Shown here: positions 1 to 8,751 of the stretch, piece by piece
How the letters are laid out: every line of letters begins with the position of its first letter
Numbering within the stretch: the first letter of the stretch is position 1
Source: Leclercia adecarboxylata
GTDB lineage: Bacteria > Pseudomonadota > Gammaproteobacteria > Enterobacterales > Enterobacteriaceae
Assembly: GCA_002360945.1 (NCBI GenBank)
Contig: DERO01000026.1
Span: forward strand, 1 to 18,724
DNA length: 18,724 nucleotides
Direction of reading: 5' to 3'
The notes under the pieces: model-generated
What the model saw: the letters and a program-made list of their open reading frames with translations, nothing else
Told to the model about the DNA's origin: nothing
Databases searched by the model: none
Made by a program: the position numbers and the translations under genes

Positions 1-59
1 GGAATCGTTCCGTTCCCTTTCACTCCTCTGCGTTATGTGTATTCCGCTGCGGTGAACGT

Positions 60-270
60 GCCAGGGGGGCTCGCCGCCTCCCCCCTGGCTACCCCGGCTC
101 CCGGCAAAGAAAATCGCTGCTTCGCGATGCCCTCAGCTTATTCCTTCAGGCTTTCGGGTCGGGCACCAGCCTGCATCCATGCAGGCTATGCCCTCTCGGC
201 GCGTCCCTGCGCCTCGCCCCGGCCTTCCGGAAACGCTTCGGCGATTTTCAGCCGGACCAGGGAGCCGCTG
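60..270. repeat. multi-hairpin intergenic element, family unknown
   Basis: Several inverted repeats lie inside one another or side by side. A perfect 10-bp stem pairs 60-69 with 80-89 around a 10-nt loop. Long-range arms could close a domain: 94-99 with 250-255, and 109-117 with 241-249 (GAAAATCGC with GCGATTTTC). Inside are hairpins 113-117/124-128, 161-165/189-193 enclosing 168-176/179-187 (AGCCTGCAT with ATGCAGGCT), and 198-202/209-213, plus pairing of 214-218 with 240-244. Some of these are mutually exclusive. ATGCCCTC also occurs twice, at 127-134 and 188-195. This could be a dispersed intergenic repeat, the remnant of a non-autonomous element, or a structured RNA. I cannot name a family, and which strand is transcribed is unknown. 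Confidence 0.5.
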
Positions 271-282
271 TAAGTCTTTTAT
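249..282 (+). terminator. possible rho-independent terminator on the plus strand
   Basis: A stem pairs 249-252 plus 254-255 with 265-270 (one bulged C at 253) around a 9-nt loop. Four nucleotides later comes a T-rich run (TCTTTTATTATT, 275-286). This would suit termination of a plus-strand transcript entering from the left, such as argA if it lies beyond the edge. The stem competes with the long-range pairing 94-99/250-255, and it is short, so the call is weak. Confidence 0.3.
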
Positions 283-364
283 TATTCTGTAATTATTCCA
301 TTGCTTTAAGAGCAACGAAATTACTGGGGATCGCTCAACCTATGAGAAGAACGAATAAGGAACG

Positions 365-2185
365 TCATAATGCCTCGAAAATCGCACTCAGCCCGCTGCG
401 TCGTTCCGTACGGGTGGTAACGGCCTGCACCAGCACACCATCATCCGCATACAGCGACAACCGCCGACGGGCACGGGTGATGGCCGTATAGACCAGCTCG
501 CGGGTCACCACCGGGGACATCAGGGTGGGCAGGATCAGCGCCGCGTGATCGAACTCAGAACCCTGAGATTTATGCACCGTCATCGCCCACGCGGTTTCAT
601 GCTCCGGCAGCCGGCTTGGCTGCACGGACTTCAGGCTGCCGTCCGGCATCTGGAACCAGACGCGCAGCCCCTGCCCGCGATCCAGCGCAATCCCGATATC
701 ACCGTTAAACAGCCCCAGCGCACTGTCGTTGCGCGAAATCATCACCGGGCGGCCTTCATACCAGCGGGAATGCGGCTGACGGCTGATGCGGCGTTTTTGC
801 ACCAGCACCTGCTCCAGCCTTTCGTTGAGCCCGGCTACGCCAAAGGGGCCGTCCCGTAAGGCGCACAGCAGCTGGTAGCGGCTAAATGCCGCCAGAATCT
901 CCCCTTCGGAGGCCTGGCGTTGCACGTGGTCGAGAAAATGGTGATATCCCTGCAGGGCATCCTCCAGCATCACCAGATACTCTTCCCCACTCTGGAGCGG
1001 CTTTTTCTCGATATCGCTGAACGTGCCGTCAAACACCGAGCGCAGAGCATGGCGGTCGCCGCGGTTGACCGCTGCCGCCAGCTGCCCGATGCCAGAGTCG
1101 CTGCCGAACCGGTAGCTTTTTTGCAGCAGGCACAGGCTGTCGCGCAACGCGCCCGCCACCGGGCTGACGTTACCTTCCATCTGGCATCCGGTCATCCCGG
1201 CAAGTTCCTGAGCGCGCTGCACGGTAAAACCGGTGCTGGCCCAGGTACAAATATCGCCCAGCACGGCTCCGGCTTCGACGGAGGCCAGCTGATCGCGATC
1301 GCCGAGGAATATCACCCGGGCATGGGATGGCAGGGCATCAATCAGACGAGACATCATGGTCAGGTCGATCATCGAGGCTTCATCCACCACCAGCACATCC
1401 AGATGCAGCGGGTTACCGGCATGGTAGCGCAGACGCTGGCTGCCCGGTTGGGCGCCAAGCAAACGGTGCAGGGTACTGGCTTCGGTCGGGAAGCGCTTGC
1501 GCTGGATGTCGGTCAACGGAAGCTGTTGCAGCGCGCCGCCCAGCGACTCGGTAAGACGCGCGGCGGCTTTACCGGTCGGGGCTGCCAGACGGATACGGCA
1601 CTTCTCCTCCCCCGCCATCTGGATCAGCGCTGCCAGCAGGCGGGCGACGGTGGTGGTTTTACCGGTACCCGGGCCGCCGGAAATCACCGAGATACGCCGC
1701 GTTAAGGCCACGGCCGCCGCCACCTTTTGCCAGTTGACGGCTTCGTCAGAGGTAAACAGCGCATTCAGGGTACGCTGAACGTCGGCACTGTCATGGGACA
1801 AAGGCTGGTTGGCTTCGCTAAAGAAACGGGCCACGGCCCGCTCGTAGCGCCACATCCGGTTGAGGTAGAGGCGGTCGCCCACCAGCACCAGCGGCGTTGG
1901 TTCGTCCCCAGCGCTCACTGCGCGCGAACGCATCAGCGTGGCGGACCAGTCCAGGGTTTCATCATGCAGGGCAAAACAGGCCTGCAGCGCAGCGCTTTTC
2001 GCCTCTTTCTGCAGACGCGACAGCGGCAGGCAGACATGCCCCTCTCCGGCGTCCCGGCTTAAGATCGCCGTCGCCAGCATCACCGAGGGTTCATCGTTCC
2101 CGGCCACCATCATCGCAAACTGTACATCCAGACGACGCAACACGCGCTGTTCTACCGCCTCCAGCAATAATTCCTGCATCGTCAT
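365..2185 (-). CDS. recD: exodeoxyribonuclease V alpha subunit RecD
   Basis: RecD is the fast 5'-to-3' superfamily 1B helicase of the RecBCD enzyme, which resects double-strand DNA ends and loads RecA after meeting Chi. The 606-residue protein matches the family length (E. coli about 608). Visible motifs are Walker A GGPGTGKT (170-177), [11 protein letters not shown] (201-211), Walker B VVDEAS (266-271), motif III LGDRDQL (294-300), LQKSYRF (354-360), motif [12 protein letters not shown] (535-545) and motif [13 protein letters not shown] (566-576). All look intact, so the ATPase should work. The first ATG overlaps the recB stop as ATGA and has an AGGAG about 8 nt upstream inside recB; the ATG two codons later is spaced less well. 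The segment around residues 320-348 departs from the E. coli protein, which is ordinary divergence. Confidence 0.98.
   Translation of the reverse strand: MTMQELLLEAVEQRVLRRLDVQFAMMVAGNDEPSVMLATAILSRDAGEGHVCLPLSRLQKEAKSAALQACFALHDETLDWSATLMRSRAVSAGDEPTPLVLVGDRLYLNRMWRYERAVARFFSEANQPLSHDSADVQRTLNALFTSDEAVNWQKVAAAVALTRRISVISGGPGTGKTTTVARLLAALIQMAGEEKCRIRLAAPTGKAAARLTESLGGALQQLPLTDIQRKRFPTEASTLHRLLGAQPGSQRLRYHAGNPLHLDVLVVDEASMIDLTMMSRLIDALPSHARVIFLGDRDQLASVEAGAVLGDICTWASTGFTVQRAQELAGMTGCQMEGNVSPVAGALRDSLCLLQKSYRFGSDSGIGQLAAAVNRGDRHALRSVFDGTFSDIEKKPLQSGEEYLVMLEDALQGYHHFLDHVQRQASEGEILAAFSRYQLLCALRDGPFGVAGLNERLEQVLVQKRRISRQPHSRWYEGRPVMISRNDSALGLFNGDIGIALDRGQGLRVWFQMPDGSLKSVQPSRLPEHETAWAMTVHKSQGSEFDHAALILPTLMSPVVTRELVYTAITRARRRLSLYADDGVLVQAVTTRTERRSGLSAIFEAL
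1387..1394 (-). promoter_or_regulatory. Chi octamer in recD
   Basis: The plus strand reads CCACCAGC, so GCTGGTGG lies on the coding strand and encodes part of [10 protein letters not shown], just before the RecD Walker B motif. A second coding-strand copy in recD is at 1879-1886 (LVLVGDRLY). Others are at 5544 (recB), 6389 and 8393 (ptrA), 9447, 9858 and 11601 (recC), and 17000, 17177 and 17777 (ptsP). Each is an exact octamer; the function is inferred from the E. coli Chi sequence. Confidence 0.85.
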
Positions 2186-5100
2186 GACACAAGCTCCTCT
2201 CGGCTTGCAGAAAACAAGCTATCCATTTGATTTATTAATATTTCATCCGGGCGGGTGGCGAAGCAGCCGGATCCCGGCAAGCTGCCGTCCACCCCGCGTA
2301 AAAACAGGTAGATCACCCCGCCGAAATGCCGTTGATAGTCGTAGTCGGCAATACGGTGACGCAGATAACGATGCAGCGCCAGGGTGTAGAGCTGGTACTG
2401 CAGATCGTAGCGGTGGGACTGCATCGCGCGGGCCATTGCCTCCGGGGTGTAGGCCTCGCCGTTCTCCCCCAGCCAGTTGGACTTATAGTCCAGCAGGTAG
2501 TAGCGACCATTGTGGCGGAACACCAGGTCGATAAAGCCTTTCAGCATGCCGCGCACCTGACGGAAGTCGAGCGGCGGACAGCCACGCGACAGCGGATCGT
2601 GCTCGCGGATCAGCGCATCCAGCGCATCGGCGGTCAGCGGTCCGGCGACGGGCAGGTAAAACTCCATCTCCACCTGTTTATCGGACGCTGAAAGCTGGCT
2701 CAGGGAGATCCCCTCCTCGTTGAGCGGCGTCTGCAGGATCTGCGTCAGCCAGTGGGTCAGCACCGGCTGCCAGCAGGCGTCATAGCCGCCCTTCTGCAGC
2801 ATCTCCAGCACCCATTCAGGGGAGACGGGCTGCGTAAAATCGAGTGCTTCAAACAGGCTGTGCAAAAAGGTACCCGGCGAAGCGCCGCGCGGAAACTGGT
2901 GCGGGGTCAGTTCCGGCTCCTGTGCCACCTCGCCGGTGCCTGCGGCATCCACGTCGAGGCGCGGCATCAGATCCTGGGCGATGCTGTGCCCGTGCTGCTG
3001 GAGACCGGAGTAGCTGGTGACCCGCCAGTCGTCGAACAACGCGCGCGCCACCTGCCGCGCCTGCAGATCCGGCATCGTCGACTCCGGCATGTTCCAGCGG
3101 GCGGTGTCGGCCACTCCGGCAACCTGCAGCGCAATGTGGTCATTGCACAGGGTTTCCAGGCACTGGCGCAGCCCGGCAGAATCTTTCGGCTCGCCGCGCT
3201 GGATCAGGCGTCCGAGGGCGCTGAGATGGAAATCACTGTCGCCGGACTTGTCGCCACGACGACGAAACAGCGGCGCAACGCCCAGGCTGCAGTGCCAGAC
3301 CGAGCGGGTCAGGGCCACATACAGCAGACGCAAATCCTCCGCCAGCCGCTCGGCTTCGGCCAACTCGACGCTGTCCTCCGCCTTGCTGAGATCGAGCACG
3401 GCTTCAAAGGTGTTGCGATCGTGGTAAAAGGCCTGATCCTGCACCCGATAGTTGGCAATAAAGGGCAGCCAGACCAGGGGGTATTCCAGCCCTTTCGATT
3501 TGTGAATGGTGACGATTTTGACCAGATGCTTGTCGCTTTCGAGGCGCATCTGCTGGCTTGAGGCATTGCTGTTGGGCTCGGCGATATGCTGCGCCAGCCA
3601 GCGCACCAGGGCGTGCTCGCTCTCAAGCTGGGTTCCCGCCTCCTGGAGCAACTCGCTGATGTGCAAAATATCGGTCAGACGGCGTTCCCCCCCCGCAGTA
3701 GCCAGCATATTTTCGGCAATATTGCGTTGCGCCATGATGTCGCGCAGCATCGCCATCACGCCCCGTTTCTGCCAGCGTTCGCGGTAGCGGGTAAACTCTT
3801 CCACCGCCTCATCCCACAGGGTTTCACTGTTATTCAGCCTGTCGATATCGCGGGCGTTCAGCCCGAGCATCGAGCTTGCCAGCGCGCTGCGCAGGAGGCT
3901 TTCACGCTCGGGTGCCAGTACCGCCTGCAGCAGCCAGAGCATCTCCTGGGCTTCGAGGGTTTCAAACACGCTGTCGCGGTTGGAGAGATAGACCGAGGGA
4001 ATGGTGAGCAGCGTCAGCGCGTCGCGGATCAGCGCCGCCTCCTGACGACTACGCACCAGCACCGTAATGTCCGATGCCCTTACCGGCCGGGCCTCGTCGC
4101 CCCGGTGCAGGATGGCTTCACCGTGCACCCCGGCGCTCAGCCAGTCGCGGATTTGCGCCGCACAGTGCTGGGCCATAAAGGCCTGATAATCCCCGACGCC
4201 GCACCCCTCGCCGTCCATCAGCCAGACGTTCATCGCCGGCTGGAAATCCCCCCGCAGCTCAAAGCGCAGCCCGGCATTTCTCGGAGCGGATTTGACCGGC
4301 TGGAAGGGGATTTCACGGAACATGAAGGCATCATTCATCTGTGAAAAGAGGGTATTCACACTTTCAACCATGCCGGGTGCCGAGCGCCAGTTGGTATCCA
4401 GCGTATAGTGCGCGGCGACTTCGCCACGCGCTTTCATATAGGTAAAGATATCCGCCCCACGGAACGCGTAGATCGCCTGTTTCGGGTCACCGATCAGCAG
4501 CAGCGCGGTGTCAGGCTGCTGGCGCCAGATCCGCCGGAAAATGCGGTACTGCTGGGGGTCGGTATCCTGGAATTCATCGATCATCGCCACCGGGAAACGG
4601 CCCCGGATGGCCGTGGCCAGCGCGTCGCCATTGTCGCTGTTCAGGGCCTCATCGAGACGGCTGAGCATATCGTCAAAACCCAGCTCGCCGCGACGGCGCT
4701 TTTCGCGCGCCACCGCCTCGCGGATCTCGGCCAGCGCCCGGGTGATCATTAGATCGTTCAGAGTCAGCGGCTCGGCCAGCAGGGTATCGATAGCAACAAA
4801 GAGAGGATGCTGCGGCACTTCCCCGCCCGCTTTGGTCCGCTCCGCGAGGAACGTCTGGGAGAACTTCTCCAGCGCATCAGGGAGTTGATAGCTGTGTTTC
4901 TCTTCCTGAGCCCAGGCCGTAATGCGTTCGATGTATTTTGCCTGGTTGCCGCGGTTGAATTTGCGCCGGTCAATACCGGAGCGCTCAATCACCGCCTCGA
5001 TTTCCGCCACGCTACTGGACCACTGTTGTTTCATGGTGGCGATTAAGCCGACGATCTTCTCATGGCGGGAAGCCAGAGTCTCGTCTGCTGGCGGCGGCGA

Positions 5101-5727
5101 TTTGATAACCGGGGCTTCACCCTGCAGGTAACGGTCGATGGAGCGGAGTAACTCTTCCGGGCCTTTCCATAAACCGTGTACCGCTTCGGCAATATCGCGC
5201 GGCAGAGGGTAGCAGTGACGACGCCAGAAGTCGGCGCACGCCTGGTAGCGCAACAGGGATTCGTCTTCGATGAGTTGCTGCTCAAAGAGCATGCCGGATT
5301 CAAAGGCATTCAGGCTGAGCATCCGCTGACAGAAGCCGTGGATGGTGAACACCGAGGCCTCATCCATCTGGCGTTCCGCCAGCAGCAGCCACTGCGCCGC
5401 CTGCTGTGGGTCGTCGATCTCCTCCAGCAGGCTGGCATACAGCGGGTTGTCCGTGCTCTGTCTCAGGCAGGCGATGCGCAACTCGTGAATGTTGGCGCGG
5501 ATACGGCCTCGCAGCTCTTCCGTGGCGGCTTCGGTAAAGGTCACCACCAGCAGCTCTTCCACGCTGAGCGGACGGCTGAAGGCTGCGCTACCGCCCAGCC
5601 CGAGCAGCAGTCGCAGATAGAGCGCCGCAATGGTGAAGGTTTTTCCGGTTCCCGCTGAGGCCTCTATCAGTCGCTCCCCCTGTAACGGTAAACGTAGGGG
5701 ATCAAGGGACTCGGCGGTATCGGTCAT
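2182..5727 (-). CDS. recB: exodeoxyribonuclease V beta subunit RecB (helicase-nuclease)
   Basis: RecB is the 3'-to-5' superfamily 1A helicase and carries the only active nuclease of RecBCD. It has 1181 residues, against about 1180 in E. coli. The UvrD-like motor shows Walker A ASAGTGKT (23-30), Walker B IDEFQDTD (383-390), [14 protein letters not shown] (411-424), NWRS (446-449), [11 protein letters not shown] (740-750) and LLYVALTRS (801-809). The C-terminal nuclease domain keeps the metal-binding residues Asp1067 (GFIDLVF), Asp1080 and Lys1082 (LLDYKSNW), at the E. coli numbering, so Chi-regulated cleavage should be intact. The start ATG overlaps the ptrA stop (ATGA), with an AGGAG about 10 nt upstream inside ptrA; the stop overlaps the recD start in the same way. 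These overlaps suggest translational coupling of ptrA, recB and recD. Confidence 0.99.
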   Translation of the reverse strand: MTDTAESLDPLRLPLQGERLIEASAGTGKTFTIAALYLRLLLGLGGSAAFSRPLSVEELLVVTFTEAATEELRGRIRANIHELRIACLRQSTDNPLYASLLEEIDDPQQAAQWLLLAERQMDEASVFTIHGFCQRMLSLNAFESGMLFEQQLIEDESLLRYQACADFWRRHCYPLPRDIAEAVHGLWKGPEELLRSIDRYLQGEAPVIKSPPPADETLASRHEKIVGLIATMKQQWSSSVAEIEAVIERSGIDRRKFNRGNQAKYIERITAWAQEEKHSYQLPDALEKFSQTFLAERTKAGGEVPQHPLFVAIDTLLAEPLTLNDLMITRALAEIREAVAREKRRRGELGFDDMLSRLDEALNSDNGDALATAIRGRFPVAMIDEFQDTDPQQYRIFRRIWRQQPDTALLLIGDPKQAIYAFRGADIFTYMKARGEVAAHYTLDTNWRSAPGMVESVNTLFSQMNDAFMFREIPFQPVKSAPRNAGLRFELRGDFQPAMNVWLMDGEGCGVGDYQAFMAQHCAAQIRDWLSAGVHGEAILHRGDEARPVRASDITVLVRSRQEAALIRDALTLLTIPSVYLSNRDSVFETLEAQEMLWLLQAVLAPERESLLRSALASSMLGLNARDIDRLNNSETLWDEAVEEFTRYRERWQKRGVMAMLRDIMAQRNIAENMLATAGGERRLTDILHISELLQEAGTQLESEHALVRWLAQHIAEPNSNASSQQMRLESDKHLVKIVTIHKSKGLEYPLVWLPFIANYRVQDQAFYHDRNTFEAVLDLSKAEDSVELAEAERLAEDLRLLYVALTRSVWHCSLGVAPLFRRRGDKSGDSDFHLSALGRLIQRGEPKDSAGLRQCLETLCNDHIALQVAGVADTARWNMPESTMPDLQARQVARALFDDWRVTSYSGLQQHGHSIAQDLMPRLDVDAAGTGEVAQEPELTPHQFPRGASPGTFLHSLFEALDFTQPVSPEWVLEMLQKGGYDACWQPVLTHWLTQILQTPLNEEGISLSQLSASDKQVEMEFYLPVAGPLTADALDALIREHDPLSRGCPPLDFRQVRGMLKGFIDLVFRHNGRYYLLDYKSNWLGENGEAYTPEAMARAMQSHRYDLQYQLYTLALHRYLRHRIADYDYQRHFGGVIYLFLRGVDGSLPGSGCFATRPDEILINQMDSLFSASREELVS

Positions 5728-8606
5728 TCGTTCTTACTCCTGGGCAATGATTGCTGCAATGCGCTCACGCTCTTCCAGACCGTCCAGCCTGCAGGCGGGG
5801 TGACGTCAGCTTTTTTACTCTGACTCCCCGAAACCTGGGACAGGATCGCCATCCCCTGCGGGGCAACCACCGCCTGGTGGAAGAAGTCGGCGACCTTCTG
5901 CGGCGTGAGCTGTTTTATCTCGGCCACTACTTTATCATGCGAATCGAAGCGCATATTACCCCGATCAAAATCTTTGCTGATCTTTGAGGCCTCTTCGGCC
6001 AGAGTTTGCGGCTGCTGGGTGATCTGGGCGATCACCGCCTGCTGGATCTGGGCAAACTCTTCTGGCTTCATGGCGCGCAGCTTCGCTTCCGCCTGTGGGA
6101 AGAAAGCCTGGAAACGCTGCCAGAGGTAATCCGGCTGTTTATCACTGCTTTGCAGCAGGAAGCCCATCCCCCACTGGCGACCAACGTTCATCGAGAAGGC
6201 AAACACGGCATAGCCCAGCTGCTCTTCGGTACGCAACTGGGTGTAGAACCACGGCTGCACGATCTGTCCGAGCATGGCGCTGTAGGCCGAGCTGGCAAAT
6301 TCGTCATAGCCGGTCGGGACAAACACCGCTGCCAGCGCCGAGTCGGTGCTGCTGCCCGGTTTCTCAAAAATCACGTTCTGCTGTTTATCCACCAGCACAT
6401 CCTGGTTACGGCACCATTCGGTACCCTTTGCCCCCAGCTGGGTGCGGACGTCCTGCGCCAGAGTTTTCGCCTGATCTTCGCTCATATTACCGACCACCAG
6501 AAACTCTGGTCTGGCGTTGGTTTTCAGCGCCGCACGGTAGGCCATCACCTCGTCAAGGGTGATGGAAGGCAGCAGATCCCGGCGCTCTTCACGCTGGAAA
6601 TAAGGCACCTGGGACAGCATCTGCACCGGCATAATCGCCTGATCGAAGGCTTTGCCCTTTTCGGCGGAGTCCATCATCTGGGCATACCAGGATTTGGCCT
6701 GCGCCAGCTGCTCCTCGGTAGCGGTGTAGCTGAAATAGCCCTCCAGCAACGCCTTAAACAGCTGCGGCAGACGCTGGGTGTAGCCGTTGGCGTTGAGCAT
6801 CAGGCCATTGTTGGCGTTGGTCGAGAAACCGATCCCGCCCACGGCGGCCTGGTTGCTGAGCTGATCCAGCGCGATTCCGGCGAGATAATCATTCAGAGCA
6901 AACATCACCTGGTTTTTGGCGCTGTCCATTGCCGCAGGGTTCCGCAGCACCATGCTGACGTTGGCTTTTGGCTCGCTGGCAAAATAGCTGCTCGGGGTAT
7001 AGACCACGCGCAGGTCAGGTTCATCCACAATCAGCTGCGGTTTTGGATACGCTTTGGTCGGCTTGATCAGCGTGAAGTCGTCAGGGATGTAAGGGTTCAC
7101 CTCCGGCAGCTTGAGCGCGATGGCAGCGGATTTCTTCTGCCAGTCGGCAAAAGTTTGCTCGCTGATTTTGTCCACCTGGTACTCCGCATTCACAAAGTAG
7201 GCGGTTTTGTTATGCGGCTCATCCGGGCTGATATACCAGATACGGGCGTTCTGCGGCGTCATCATCGCCAGACGGGCTTTGACGGCGTCGGCATCGTATT
7301 TATCGGCGATATTGACCGCGTCCAGCGTATGCTCGACCGGCACACGGATCATAGTGTCAGCCAGCCACTCAACGTAGTCCATATCGCGGGTAATAGAGGG
7401 ATAACGGAAGTCGAGATCCAGCACGTGCGCCAGTTCGTCGAAGTAGCGTTTATCGACGCCTTTGTCACGAAGCAGCGAGAGGTAGCTGAAAATCGCGGCA
7501 ACCACCTCATCACGATGGGCCAGCCCTTTATCGGTCAGGGTCGCGGAGATAGCCAGCACACCACTGTTGCCGTTGACGATCGGATCGGAGTCGGCGCGAA
7601 TGCCTTCCACCAGGCCCTGGTTTTGCAGCCAGTCGGACAGGGTGTCCGGGCTACGGTTGCCAATCAGGTAGTTAACCAGCTCGTCGGTTTTGCTGCGAAA
7701 CTGCGCGGTGTTGTTATCAATGCGGAATTCCACGCGCAGCACCTTACGCGGCATCGCGGGAACATAGTGAATGATTAACCCTTTCTGCGCATCGGTGACC
7801 ACCGGCACGGTCACTTCCGGGCGGGTAATGTCTTTATTCGGCACCCGGCCGTAGGTTTCGGCGGCGAGTTTCGCCAGCTCCGGCAGGGGTTTGTTGCTGT
7901 ACACAACCGCTTTCATCAGATTGGCAGAGTAGTATTTGTCGCGGAACGCGTGCAGCGCATCGAGCACCGGGCTGCCTGGCTTGTCGCTCAGCGTCTCAAG
8001 GTTACCGCCGGAGAACCGGGAGCCAGGGTGCGCGGGGTTGATGGTTTCGGCGCTGACTTGCGCCATACGCATACCGTCCCGGGTGCGGGCCAGCGTCAGC
8101 TCGGCATTAACGGCGTTGCGCTCGCGATCGGCATATTTTTTATCCAGCAGCGGGGAGGCAATGGCGTCCGCAAGGCGATCGACCGCCCCTTCCAGCGCAT
8201 CGTTTTCCACTTCCAGATAAAAGGCCGTGCGGTACGGCGCGGTGCTGGCGTTATGGCTACCACCGTGCATTTTTAAAAATTCGGCGAGGCTGTCAGGCTG
8301 CGGGTACTTTGTTGAGCCCATCAGGGTCATATGTTCAAGGTAGTGCGCAAGCCCGGGATGGGATTCAGGATCTTCCAGCGAGCCCACCGGCACCACCAGC
8401 GCCGACAGTGACTTTACGGCCTGCGGATCGGAAACCAGCAGCACGACCATCCCGTTATCAAGACGGATCGCCTGATAGTCACGGGTATCTTTATCGCTTT
8501 TGCGGATCGTTTCCTGAACGGGTTGCCAACCGGTATTTGCCTGACTGAGGGGGGCCCAAAGAGCGACGAACAAAACTAAGGTTTTCAACAAGGTGCTGCC
8601 TGGCAT
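5724..8606 (-). CDS. ptrA: periplasmic zinc metalloprotease pitrilysin (protease III)
   Basis: Pitrilysin is an M16 family inverzincin that degrades small polypeptides such as insulin fragments in the periplasm. The 960-residue protein (E. coli 962) begins with a signal peptide: hydrophobic residues 6-20, then Ser-Gln-Ala, with likely cleavage after Ala23. The inverted zinc site HYLEH is at 88-92 (His88, catalytic Glu91, His92), and the third ligand is Glu169 in RNAVNAEL. The rest follows the four-repeat M16 architecture, with the conserved RTEEQLGYAVFAF region in the C-terminal half. The ATG is preceded by GAGG about 8 nt upstream. It lies between recC and recB, as in E. coli, and overlaps recB by 4 bp, although no role in DNA repair is established for it. 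A candidate promoter sits in the 145-bp gap upstream. Confidence 0.98.
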   Translation of the reverse strand: MPGSTLLKTLVLFVALWAPLSQANTGWQPVQETIRKSDKDTRDYQAIRLDNGMVVLLVSDPQAVKSLSALVVPVGSLEDPESHPGLAHYLEHMTLMGSTKYPQPDSLAEFLKMHGGSHNASTAPYRTAFYLEVENDALEGAVDRLADAIASPLLDKKYADRERNAVNAELTLARTRDGMRMAQVSAETINPAHPGSRFSGGNLETLSDKPGSPVLDALHAFRDKYYSANLMKAVVYSNKPLPELAKLAAETYGRVPNKDITRPEVTVPVVTDAQKGLIIHYVPAMPRKVLRVEFRIDNNTAQFRSKTDELVNYLIGNRSPDTLSDWLQNQGLVEGIRADSDPIVNGNSGVLAISATLTDKGLAHRDEVVAAIFSYLSLLRDKGVDKRYFDELAHVLDLDFRYPSITRDMDYVEWLADTMIRVPVEHTLDAVNIADKYDADAVKARLAMMTPQNARIWYISPDEPHNKTAYFVNAEYQVDKISEQTFADWQKKSAAIALKLPEVNPYIPDDFTLIKPTKAYPKPQLIVDEPDLRVVYTPSSYFASEPKANVSMVLRNPAAMDSAKNQVMFALNDYLAGIALDQLSNQAAVGGIGFSTNANNGLMLNANGYTQRLPQLFKALLEGYFSYTATEEQLAQAKSWYAQMMDSAEKGKAFDQAIMPVQMLSQVPYFQREERRDLLPSITLDEVMAYRAALKTNARPEFLVVGNMSEDQAKTLAQDVRTQLGAKGTEWCRNQDVLVDKQQNVIFEKPGSSTDSALAAVFVPTGYDEFASSAYSAMLGQIVQPWFYTQLRTEEQLGYAVFAFSMNVGRQWGMGFLLQSSDKQPDYLWQRFQAFFPQAEAKLRAMKPEEFAQIQQAVIAQITQQPQTLAEEASKISKDFDRGNMRFDSHDKVVAEIKQLTPQKVADFFHQAVVAPQGMAILSQVSGSQSKKADVTPPAGWTVWKSVSALQQSLPRSKNE

Positions 8607-8699
8607 TCACTACCTCTTCATCACGGACATCATCATTAACATGCTTCGTGCCGGACAGGCCAGCATCTCTTTGTGGTGTACATCAGTCCATGACAAGAT

Positions 8700-8720
8700 G
8701 GGCATCATAAATGAATGCCC
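8700..8720. repeat. inverted repeat overlapping the ptrA promoter
   Basis: GGGCAT and ATGCCC form a perfect 6-bp inverted repeat separated by 9 nt (8700-8705 and 8715-8720). An inner CAT/ATG pair extends it with one bulge. It covers the candidate -10 hexamer and lies almost wholly upstream of the predicted start site. It could be a protein-binding operator or chance; it has no T-tract and does not look like a terminator of recC. Confidence 0.4.
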
Positions 8721-8732
8721 AAACCTGCGCAA
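8704..8732 (-). promoter_or_regulatory. candidate sigma-70 promoter for ptrA-recB-recD
   Basis: Read on the minus strand there is a -35 TTGCGC (8732-8727), a spacer of exactly 17 bp, and a -10 TATGAT (8709-8704, five of six consensus bases). Transcription would start near 8697, leaving a leader of about 90 nt before the ptrA ATG. The -35 matches only the TTG half of the consensus. The inverted repeat at 8700-8720 covers the -10 and part of the spacer. The position fits the separate ptrA-recB promoter reported in E. coli, but this site itself is inferred from sequence. Confidence 0.5.
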
Positions 8733-8751
8733 TTTTTATACAGGGCCAGGA

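Larger units (their letters stand above)
1..364. other. gene-free stretch downstream of recD, mostly a structured element
   Basis: No reading frame here looks like a real gene. Open frames exist on both strands (37-273 plus, 133-315 minus), but their predicted proteins are low-complexity Arg/Pro/Ala/Ser-rich and match no family I recognise. Positions 60-270 are GC-rich and full of inverted repeats (separate entry). Positions 271-364 are AT-richer and unstructured apart from a 5-bp hairpin (301-305 with 311-315), which lacks a following T-tract on the minus strand, so I see no clear terminator for recD. In E. coli the convergent argA gene ends very near recD; none of the three forward frames of bases 1-60 resembles an ArgA C-terminus. 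Confidence 0.7.

Noticed and set aside
37..315. Small open frames on both strands within the structured element as genes
   Set aside because: Low-complexity products, no ribosome-binding site of note, and the open frames follow from GC-rich inverted repeats.
301..315. Hairpin TTGCT/AGCAA as a recD terminator
   Set aside because: Only 5 bp and no T-tract follows on the minus strand.
6006..7778. A 590-codon plus-strand open frame antisense to ptrA, and similar long plus-strand frames at 920-1705, 2752-3561 and 13903-14685
   Set aside because: All lie antisense to clear orthologs with intact motifs. Their products show no domain, and long antisense frames are expected opposite GC-rich enterobacterial genes.
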